DNA from: JBBSMX01 sp038232935
GTDB taxonomy: Bacteria > Bacteroidota > Rhodothermia > Rhodothermales > JANQRZ01
Direction: 5' to 3'
Length of the DNA stretch: 18,584 bases
Assembly (NCBI GenBank): GCA_038232935.1
Contig: JBBSMX010000084.1
Span: 1 to 18,584, forward strand
Both the position numbers and the translations under genes were made by a program. Numbering within the stretch: position 1 is the first letter of the stretch; the number at the start of each line of letters is the position of its first letter. Shown here in pieces: positions 6,973 to 12,971 of this stretch. Below the pieces are notes generated by a model. That model saw only the letters and a list, made by a program, of their open reading frames with translations, searched no databases and was not told the origin of the DNA.

Positions 6973-7599
6973 ATGCTCAACCGACGACGCTCCGGGTGGA
7001 TCACCCTTCTCTTTTTTATTGCGCTCAGTGCGCCCATCCTACGAGCACAGCCACTGGTAGACGGCGTGAGCGTCGGTGCCGGGGTGTCCAGCTACCACGG
7101 CGATCTAGACTGGAATCCGGACAACGGACCTGCGGAGTTCCTCGCCGCAGGTAATCTCGGGCTCTTCGTGGCGGCCGACCGGAGTTTCGGCCCGTTCATC
7201 GCCGAGACCGCCTTTCGCTACGACCGTCTCGCCATCGACTACCCGCAAGTTGAGATGACGTTGAACACGGTGAGCCTCGACTTCAACGCGGGGATCGGGT
7301 TCAACATCGTCCGGCCGTTGTTCTTCCGCGTCTTCGCCGGCATCTCCCCGATGCTCGTAGTGCCGAGCTACGAGCGGGTAGACCAAGAGGCTCTGGACCG
7401 GTCGATTCTGACGTTCCAGGAGCAGGGCACCCGCCTCGCCTGGAGTTTCCCCGTAGGCCTCGTGATCCAGGACGTGCTGCGGCTCGGTGTGCGCTTCGTT
7501 CCGGGCGACGACTTCGACGGAGCCACGGGACGCAGTGGGGCTTCGGATCTGATCTCGTTCGTTAGCGTCGGCTACCGCTTTGACTTGCTACGGCCGTAA
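6973..7599 (+). CDS. Outer-membrane beta-barrel protein opening the type IX secretion operon (PorG-like candidate)
   Basis: 208 residues with a signal peptide ending near APILRAQ. The rest alternates polar and hydrophobic residues in short strands and ends in an aromatic-containing strand (ISFVSVGYRFDLLRP), as in small outer-membrane barrels of eight or so strands. The segment VGAGVSSYHGDLDW resembles the start of DUF6089/PorG-type barrels (Gly-x-Ser-x-Tyr-x-Gly-Asp-Leu). PorG binds the periplasmic PorK/PorN ring in the type IX system. The gene lies 47 bp upstream of gldK on the same strand and is probably its operon leader. It is too short to be PorP/SprF, the barrel that usually precedes porK. 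The outer-membrane barrel call is strong; the PorG identity is tentative. Confidence 0.7.
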   Translation: MLNRRRSGWITLLFFIALSAPILRAQPLVDGVSVGAGVSSYHGDLDWNPDNGPAEFLAAGNLGLFVAADRSFGPFIAETAFRYDRLAIDYPQVEMTLNTVSLDFNAGIGFNIVRPLFFRVFAGISPMLVVPSYERVDQEALDRSILTFQEQGTRLAWSFPVGLVIQDVLRLGVRFVPGDDFDGATGRSGASDLISFVSVGYRFDLLRP

Positions 7600-7646
7600 T
7601 CCTATCTACTCTACGCCTTACCGCTTCTCCAAACCATCCCGCACCC

Positions 7647-9206
7647 ATGACCGTCCGGCGTACGTTTTCCTTTCTTGCCCTCTGCTGCGTGCTCACCGGT
7701 ACGCCGGTGTTTGCCCAGTCCCTCGTGGTCCGCGGCGGGCCCTCCATCCTGACCAACCCGTCCGCCCAGGTCGCTGAGTCTGGCTCCGTGACCGCCAACG
7801 TCCAGTTTGGTGCCCGGGTCTGGCTGACCGAGTTGTTCCAACTCCAAGGCACGCTCGGCTACGACGACCGGTTTACGACGGAGGCCGCGCTGTACGTCCG
7901 GCCATTCGACCACGCCATGAAGGTAGAGCCCTATGTGTTCGCCGGTTTTGGACTCCAGTTCGGCGACGACTCGCGGCGGACGTCGGTCCCGGCCGGGCTC
8001 GGGGTGGAATACCATGCGCAGCCGAATCTGGGTCTCTTTTTCGAAATGGCGGGGCGCTGGCACGCGGAGCGGAATCCCGTCACGGAAGTCAATAATCTGA
8101 ACTTCAGTATCGTTCCCACGGTGGGCATCAGCTACCAGCTCACCCGGCGGCCGGAGCTCCATGCACGCGGGGTGCGGAGTGAGTACGTGGCGGACACACC
8201 GGCCTATGCCGCGAGTGAGTCTGGGGCCGAGGAAGGTGATTCAGCCGTATCGGGTGGTGCAAACCCGCCGGTGACCATGACGCGACCGGTAGCGGTCACG
8301 TCGCGGTCGGCTGCGTGGAGCGAATGGGAGCAGCCCCAGGACACCATCGAAGACCTGGGCGAGCAGGTCCGCGTCCCGGACGGCACCTTCGTCATGGGGC
8401 TGACGGACGAGGACCCGCTTCTGCTCCAGACCTCGGGCCTAAAGCGCGTCACCGTCACTTCGTTCATGGTGGACAAGCATGAGGTCACGAACGCGAAGTA
8501 CCGCGCCTTCATGAACGAGCAGGGAGGGGGGCAGTCAGGCCTGATGCCGGACGCGGGGGCGTGGGCCCGTGCCGGAAGCGCCTCTACGCTGGAGGGCTAT
8601 TTCCAGAACGAGACGTACGCTAGCTATCCAGTAGTGGCGGTCACTTGGGGCCAGGCGAGCAGCTTTTGCCAGGCCCAAAACGGACGCCTCCCCACCGAAG
8701 CCGAATGGGAGTACGTGGCGCGGTCCGGGCGCCAGGGTAACATCTATCCATGGCCTGGTTTCGAGCCGCGCGACCCGCAGGGGAATTACCTCGCCAACTT
8801 CAGCCCGGGCCGTGGCGTCTACGCTGCAGACGGCTACGCGTTTACCGCCCCGGTCGGAGCCTACACGCCGACGCCATGGGGCCTGTACAACGTGAGCGGC
8901 AATGTCGCCGAGTGGGTGCAGGACTCCTACGCTGCTAGCTACTCCTCCCTCTCCAATTTCAACCCGCGATACGATGACGAAGGGGAGCCCCGCCGGATCG
9001 TGCGCGGCGGCTCGTGGGCGTCGGACGACTTCTACATCGGCGTAGGGGTCCGCGATGCACAGGCAGCGACGGAGGCGAATATATACACGGGGTTCCGGTG
9101 CGTGTACGACCTCGGCACCCAGGTGCCGAGCCTCATCAAAGTGGGGGGAGAGGTATCAGACCCAACACGCCGGACGCCGATCATCGCTGAAGACAACTCG
9201 AACTAA
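7647..9206 (+). CDS. gldK: GldK/PorK-type ring protein with a fused N-terminal beta-barrel
   Basis: 519 residues. A signal peptide ends near TPVFAQ with no usable lipobox. Residues about 24-172 look like an eight-strand outer-membrane barrel (VTANVQFGARVWL, KVEPYVFAGFGLQFGDD, LGLFFEMAGRW, SIVPTVGISYQLT). A low-complexity linker (about 173-238) leads to a formylglycine-enzyme-like (SUMF1) domain at about 241-487. That domain has GldK hallmarks: VDKHEVTNAKYRAFM, YFQNETYASYPVVAVTW, GRLPTEAEWEYVAR, GLYNVSGNVAEWV, VRGGSWASDDFYIGVGVRD and YTGFRCV. The catalytic Cys pair of true formylglycine enzymes is absent, as in GldK, so it is structural. GldK/PorK normally is a lipoprotein forming, with GldN/PorN, the periplasmic ring of the type IX secretion system. 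Here a barrel seems to replace the lipid anchor. The following gldL, gldM and gldN confirm the identity. Confidence 0.9.
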   Translation: MTVRRTFSFLALCCVLTGTPVFAQSLVVRGGPSILTNPSAQVAESGSVTANVQFGARVWLTELFQLQGTLGYDDRFTTEAALYVRPFDHAMKVEPYVFAGFGLQFGDDSRRTSVPAGLGVEYHAQPNLGLFFEMAGRWHAERNPVTEVNNLNFSIVPTVGISYQLTRRPELHARGVRSEYVADTPAYAASESGAEEGDSAVSGGANPPVTMTRPVAVTSRSAAWSEWEQPQDTIEDLGEQVRVPDGTFVMGLTDEDPLLLQTSGLKRVTVTSFMVDKHEVTNAKYRAFMNEQGGGQSGLMPDAGAWARAGSASTLEGYFQNETYASYPVVAVTWGQASSFCQAQNGRLPTEAEWEYVARSGRQGNIYPWPGFEPRDPQGNYLANFSPGRGVYAADGYAFTAPVGAYTPTPWGLYNVSGNVAEWVQDSYAASYSSLSNFNPRYDDEGEPRRIVRGGSWASDDFYIGVGVRDAQAATEANIYTGFRCVYDLGTQVPSLIKVGGEVSDPTRRTPIIAEDNSN

Positions 9207-9254
9207 TCCCGCCCCGCGCTCCTTCCTCTAACGCACTCCTGACGCTCGAACATT

Positions 9255-10061
9255 ATGGCGGCATCCAAACCCTCCCGGACGATGAGCCGGCTCAATGGTA
9301 TCCTCGGGCTCCTCATCGGCATCTTTGGGGCAATGGCAATCCTCGGCGTCTTTTTCAAGATCGCCAAATACCCCGGGGTTGACTACGAGTTCTTCATGGC
9401 GGTCGGCTTCATGGGCGAGGCGGCGGCCTTCGTCGTCATGGGACTCTTCGCGCTCATCAGTGGCTTTACCTCGCAAGGCGCTGGAGCCGATGCAAACACG
9501 ACCAGCAGTGCGGCCTTCGTCAGCGGGTCTCTCCTCAGCGAAGACATCGCTGACGAGTTCCGGGCGGCCCTCGCGGTCACCGCTTCTGAGTTCCGTGAGG
9601 CGTTGCAGACGTCGTCGGCAGGCTTCGGCGAGTCGATGCAGGCCGCGTCGAGCGAGTTCAGAGCCTCGGTTCGGGAGGCGCTCGACGAGCGGCTCGGCCA
9701 CGACCTCAGCGCGATGATGGAGGGCGTCGGCGACGATGTGCGCCACTTCGGCAGCGAGATGCGCGGGCTGGGAGACGAGATGCAGCAGGCGCGCACGGCC
9801 GTCCACGCCATGCGCGAGGAGCTCGACCGCGTTGCGATGGGCACGCTTCCGGAGGATGCGGAGCGACTCGGCACGGGGATGCGGCAGCTCGGCGAAGGAA
9901 TGGCTGAGGCTGGAGCCACCGTGGATCGCATGCGGGACGATCTGAACGAGATGGCAGGCCGCTTCAGCGCGTTCAACCGTGGAGCGAAGACGAATGGCGA
10001 CGGAACCGGGATCATCGGCGTTTCCGTTGCCAGCAAGCGTGATCATGCGGAGGCGGCGTGA
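9255..10061 (+). CDS. gldL: GldL/PorL, inner-membrane motor protein of type IX secretion
   Basis: 268 residues. Two adjacent TM helices (about 13-34 and 46-70) are joined by the GldL signature FFKIAKYPGVDYEFF, with Lys35 after the first helix and Glu55 inside the second (FMGEAAAFVV). In this family the TM2 Glu is needed for proton-driven rotation. The remaining 190 residues are mostly helical coiled coil with heptad-like repeats (ASEFREALQ, ASSEFRASVREAL, MREELDRVAMG, MRDDLNEMAG), typical of the cytoplasmic part. GldL forms a pentamer around a GldM dimer and converts proton flow into rotation that powers secretion and, in gliders, motility. Its stop overlaps the gldM start (TGATG), so the two are translationally coupled, matching their fixed partnership. 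Confidence 0.92.
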   Translation: MAASKPSRTMSRLNGILGLLIGIFGAMAILGVFFKIAKYPGVDYEFFMAVGFMGEAAAFVVMGLFALISGFTSQGAGADANTTSSAAFVSGSLLSEDIADEFRAALAVTASEFREALQTSSAGFGESMQAASSEFRASVREALDERLGHDLSAMMEGVGDDVRHFGSEMRGLGDEMQQARTAVHAMREELDRVAMGTLPEDAERLGTGMRQLGEGMAEAGATVDRMRDDLNEMAGRFSAFNRGAKTNGDGTGIIGVSVASKRDHAEAA

Positions 10062-11074
10062 TGGAGTCGCTGAAAGACATCCGGTACAACGTGATGCTCG
10101 CGTTGTACTTCCCCATTCTCCTCTACGCCTTCAGCACCTTCGACCTCAGCGAAGAGTCGTTCGTGGTGAACGAGGTCACGCCCGTCGTGGTAGGGGATCA
10201 GACCGTGGTGCTCGGCCAGCCCTTCCAGGCGCAAGCCTTCCTGAGTATCGGTGCGGGCGAAGGACAGAAGCTGACGGGGAACGGGGGGCTCCAGGCCGTC
10301 GGGGACTCGCTCTTCCAGATGCCTACGTCGGCCCTGCTCGGCGAGAGTGAGGACGAGAAGCAGGTATCCTATAGCGGGACGTTCAGCTTCCCGCAGGTCG
10401 GCGGTGGCGTGGCCGAGATGCCTGTCGTCGGCGCGTTCACCGTGCGGCGGCCGGAGATCATCGCGGCCAGCGAGGCCACGCAGGCTCTCTACCGCCAGTG
10501 CCTCAACACGATCCGCATCGAGGTGCCGGGGCTGGAAAATCGCATGCTTAAGCTGAACGCCGGGGGCGGGATAGTCGAGGGCCGTTCCATCAACCTGAGC
10601 CCGAGCGGCGACGGGACGACGGTCACGGTGTACCTCGCGGGCGAGAACGGCGAGGAAGACCTCCTGCTCGGCCGCAAATCGTTTACGACGATCGATCCGC
10701 CACGTCCGGAGATCCGCGTGTTCAGCGCCGGGCGCGAACTACGTAACGGCGATAACCTGCCCCGCGCTCGCGCCCTCCTGGACTTTCGGTTCGATGCGGA
10801 CGAGCAGTTCCGTCAGCGCTTCCCGCGCGACGCGCGCTATGGCGCGAGCCGTGCCCGTGTGTTCCTCCGGCGCGGGTTGGCGGCCAGTCAAGAGATCGGT
10901 ACCTTCAATCTCGACGGGGGGAGCCTCGTCCTCACACGTGCACTGCGCGACGCCCGCCCCGGCGACCGCGTCCTCGTTCAACTCGAAGGTGTGGTGCGTA
11001 TCAACCACGCCGGGCGCGCCATCAGCGTGCCACTCAACCGTGGCACACTCTCGTTCGGGTTCACGCTCTCCTGA
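10061..11074 (+). CDS. gldM: GldM/PorM, periplasmic shaft of the type IX motor, shortened
   Basis: 337 residues from ATG 10061. GTG 10058 is in frame, but GGAGG sits 7 nt before the ATG, which also overlaps the gldL stop. One N-terminal TM helix (about 9-25, YNVMLALYFPILLYAF) is followed by a periplasmic region. Residues about 135-215 match the third GldM domain: RPEIIAASEATQALYRQ, a beta domain with IRIEVPGLENRMLKLN, VTVYLAGEN and GRKSFTTIDPPRPEIRV. The rest matches the fourth domain (AGRELRNGDNLPRARALLDFRF to SFGFTLS). Family members are usually about 510-530 residues; the helical first periplasmic domain is largely missing here. GldM dimers pass through the GldL pentamer and reach the GldK/GldN ring. 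The assignment rests on domain matches and on position. Confidence 0.87.
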   Translation: MESLKDIRYNVMLALYFPILLYAFSTFDLSEESFVVNEVTPVVVGDQTVVLGQPFQAQAFLSIGAGEGQKLTGNGGLQAVGDSLFQMPTSALLGESEDEKQVSYSGTFSFPQVGGGVAEMPVVGAFTVRRPEIIAASEATQALYRQCLNTIRIEVPGLENRMLKLNAGGGIVEGRSINLSPSGDGTTVTVYLAGENGEEDLLLGRKSFTTIDPPRPEIRVFSAGRELRNGDNLPRARALLDFRFDADEQFRQRFPRDARYGASRARVFLRRGLAASQEIGTFNLDGGSLVLTRALRDARPGDRVLVQLEGVVRINHAGRAISVPLNRGTLSFGFTLS

Positions 11075-11133
11075 TTCCGGGTTGGTCTGATTCTGGCTTG
11101 CACCTCCGATCATTCCAACCATCGAGCTCCCTC

Positions 11134-11751
11134 ATGACGTCCCGCCTTTTCAAATTCCTACTCCTCGTCCTCATTACCGTCGTTCTCGGGTCCGCTGCGT
11201 CGCACGCCCAGGCGCGCTGGCTCCAGACCGTCGAGGTCATCGCACCGGTTGACGATTACGGGGTGACGGGTGCCTTCCGGGACTCCCTCGTTCAGGTCAT
11301 GCGGCGCGGGAAGGTCGAGTTGCGCCGGGAGCCCGATGCCCCGGCGAGTTCGTTCCGGAAGCTGGAGGATGGCCTGCTCAGCGAAGGGCTAGACTTTTCC
11401 AGCGCCAACCGGGTGTTCCTCACATACCGGCTCGAAGCCTCCCAGCGCGGGTTCGTGTCGGAGATCGAGCAGATCTATTTCATCTACCGACCGGAAGGCT
11501 ACGAAGACGTAGACCTGCCCATCTTCTACGTGAGCGGGCAAGATCCAGCCGTGCGCCGGCTCATCATGAGCGGCGGGACCCAGATGCTGGCGAATGAAGC
11601 GGCGTTCGAGCCGTTCTACGACCAACTCACCTTCCATCAGCTCGAGGAGAGCACAGTCGTCTCCGTCGGCGGACGCGTGATCCGTGAGCCGGAGAAAGCG
11701 GCGATGGAACGGGAGCGCCTGCTCGCCACGGTTCGCCGGTTCATGTACTGA
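11134..11751 (+). CDS. gldN: GldN/PorN-type ring protein, short form
   Basis: 205 residues from ATG 11134; an upstream TTG at 11098 is less likely because the ATG gives a clean signal peptide (FKFLLLVLITVVLG to SHAQ). The mature part starts RWLQTVEVIAPVDDYGVTGAFRDSLVQVMRRGKVE, matching the GldN pattern of an N-terminal strand followed by a helix and a Lys-Gly. Later segments (FLTYRLEASQRGFVSEIEQI, YFIYRPEGYEDVDLPIFYV, FEPFYDQLTFHQLEES) fit the GldN core, which is normally about 300 residues. GldN/PorN binds GldK/PorK and the GldM tip and lies in the periplasm. Sequence similarity alone is modest; the fixed order K-L-M-N makes the call. Confidence 0.8.
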   Translation: MTSRLFKFLLLVLITVVLGSAASHAQARWLQTVEVIAPVDDYGVTGAFRDSLVQVMRRGKVELRREPDAPASSFRKLEDGLLSEGLDFSSANRVFLTYRLEASQRGFVSEIEQIYFIYRPEGYEDVDLPIFYVSGQDPAVRRLIMSGGTQMLANEAAFEPFYDQLTFHQLEESTVVSVGGRVIREPEKAAMERERLLATVRRFMY

Positions 11752-11765
11752 GGTCGACGCCCGTC

Positions 11766-11798
11766 CTCGCCCGCTTGGCACGTAGCCAGAAGGGCGAG
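11766..11798. terminator. Interrupted hairpin between convergent gldN and the second PEGA gene
   Basis: CTCGCCC (11766-11772) pairs with GGGCGAG (11792-11798). An inner TGGC/GCCA stem closes on a 5-nt loop, with a 3-nt internal mismatch zone. It lies in the 61-bp gap between two converging stops, as expected for a two-way terminator. Neither side has a T-run, so it would be a non-canonical or weak terminator. Confidence 0.45.
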
Positions 11799-11812
11799 CC
11801 GCACGGGGCCGC

Positions 11813-12745
11813 TCAGTCGTCGGACGGACGGGGGAATGTGGCCTTCACCACCGAGACGGCCTGTGCCCTCACCTCCGCCCGATACGAGATCGGCGTGCGG
11901 CCCGGCAGCGACAGGGTGACGACGTACGCGCCGGGACGGAGCCCGCTGATCGAGAGGGGCGCGCGCCCGAAGGGCGCGCCGTCTACGAGCACTTCCGCCC
12001 CAAACGGGTTGGAGGTGATGGAGAGCGAGCCGGTGTGCGCTACCCGTTGAAGCTGATCCGGAGAAACGGTCTCGAATGCGGGCCGGTCTGGAGGTGGCGT
12101 TCCCCCGCCGGAAGGACGGCCGGGTTGATCGAGGAGCCGACGGGCTTGCGGAGCAGTACGTTGCGGGGCGGCGCCTCTCGCCACTGCGGAAGGGACCCTT
12201 TCCAGCGGAGCCGCATCCTGCTCGTTAGCGATAGGTTGGAAGGGGACGTCGAGGTGGAGGAACGAGCCGCTAGCGAGGTAGAAGGACGTATCCACCCGGG
12301 CACTGTTGGCACCGTAGAACGAGACCGAGTAGAACCCGGGGCGGAAGTCGTCGAACCGGATTGGGGTGGTCCCCACCCACTCCCCGTTGATCTGCACGGC
12401 GGCACCGACGGGATCGGTGGTCAGGCTGAGGTCAGAGGGCTGCGAGGGGGTCGTCCAGAGGGGCGGGAGGGGCGTCGTCTCGGGTGGCTCCGAGAGCACC
12501 AGGGCTTCGACTTCGGCCTCGGAAAGGTCGTCCGACCGCGTGTCGCCCTGCAAGAACAGAATGAGCAAGGCACCCACCGAAAGCACGACGATGACGCCCG
12601 CGAACAGGAACGGGCGGAGCCGCAGCCGTAGACCGGGAGGCTGTGGGGTGGGAAGCGGAGGCCTACCGCCTAGCGGAAGCATGCGGGGCGGCGTGCTCCG
12701 AATGTCGGCGGTGGGAGAGGCGAGATGAGGAGGCCGCTCAGTCAT
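11813..12745 (-). CDS. Second membrane-anchored PEGA-domain protein
   Basis: 310 residues from ATG 12745. An ATG at 12760 adds five residues, and the longer open frame to 12874 has no protein-like N-terminus. The Pro-rich N-terminal part is followed by a TM helix at about 43-65 (FLFAGVIVVLSVGALLILFL). The outside region carries two PEGA domains: about 108-165 (PVGAAVQINGEWVGTTPIRFDDFRPG, cut here into its two strands) and about 245-300 (FGAEVLVDGAPFGRAPLSISGLRPG). A Pro/Arg-rich linker lies between them. It resembles the protein at 700-1836 in layout, so the two may be distant paralogues. It converges on gldN with only 61 bp between stops. Function unknown; an envelope role is likely. Confidence 0.82.
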   Translation of the reverse strand: MTERPPHLASPTADIRSTPPRMLPLGGRPPLPTPQPPGLRLRLRPFLFAGVIVVLSVGALLILFLQGDTRSDDLSEAEVEALVLSEPPETTPLPPLWTTPSQPSDLSLTTDPVGAAVQINGEWVGTTPIRFDDFRPGFYSVSFYGANSARVDTSFYLASGSFLHLDVPFQPIANEQDAAPLERVPSAVARGAAPQRTAPQARRLLDQPGRPSGGGTPPPDRPAFETVSPDQLQRVAHTGSLSITSNPFGAEVLVDGAPFGRAPLSISGLRPGAYVVTLSLPGRTPISYRAEVRAQAVSVVKATFPRPSDD

Positions 12746-12971
12746 GGCGGTAGGACGCATCGGCCTGATTGGAGGGCAACAACGAGGTGGAACGTGTCGA
12801 GAGCGGAGCAGATCGCCGCACTCGGTAAACACGAACGATACGGAGAGACATGCAACCTCCGTACCCATTATCAACCCGGAGGTTATAGCCCCCGGGTGCC
12901 GCCGCTCAACGCGATCATCCGCAACCCGATGTTAGAAACACAACGTGCAGATAGGAAGGGCCGTTCCAGTG
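12746..12971 (-). promoter_or_regulatory. Promoter region of the second PEGA gene with an 8-bp dyad
   Basis: On the minus strand TTGAGC and TATAAC are separated by 16 bp (about 12883-12910), a reasonable sigma-70-like pair. Overlapping and just downstream of the -10 is a perfect inverted repeat AACCTCCG (12854-12861) / CGGAGGTT (12877-12884) with a 15-nt spacer. That position suits an operator or a leader hairpin. It is also downstream of dxs, but no T-run follows it, so a dxs terminator role is less likely. Confidence 0.4.

Noticed and set aside
6858..7154. 98-codon open frame just upstream of and overlapping the barrel gene
   Set aside because: Overlaps the signal peptide region of a convincing gene in another frame and shows no protein-like pattern.
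7647..7720. Lipoprotein signal in GldK (LALC near residue 13)
   Set aside because: Leu directly before the Cys does not suit a lipobox, and a clear type I cleavage site (VFAQ) follows.
8204..9206. GldK SUMF1 domain as an active formylglycine-generating enzyme
   Set aside because: The catalytic Cys pair is missing around RGGSWASDD and the sequence follows GldK; no sulfatase gene lies nearby.
11955..11985. GGGCGCGC-rich repeated motif
   Set aside because: It lies in codons of the PEGA gene (APFGRAPL) and is explained by coding of a GC-rich repeat motif.
73..12753. Shared string CATGGCGGTAGG near 74 and near 12743
   Set aside because: Twelve bases shared at two gene starts with different flanks; likely chance, and no longer repeat extends from it.
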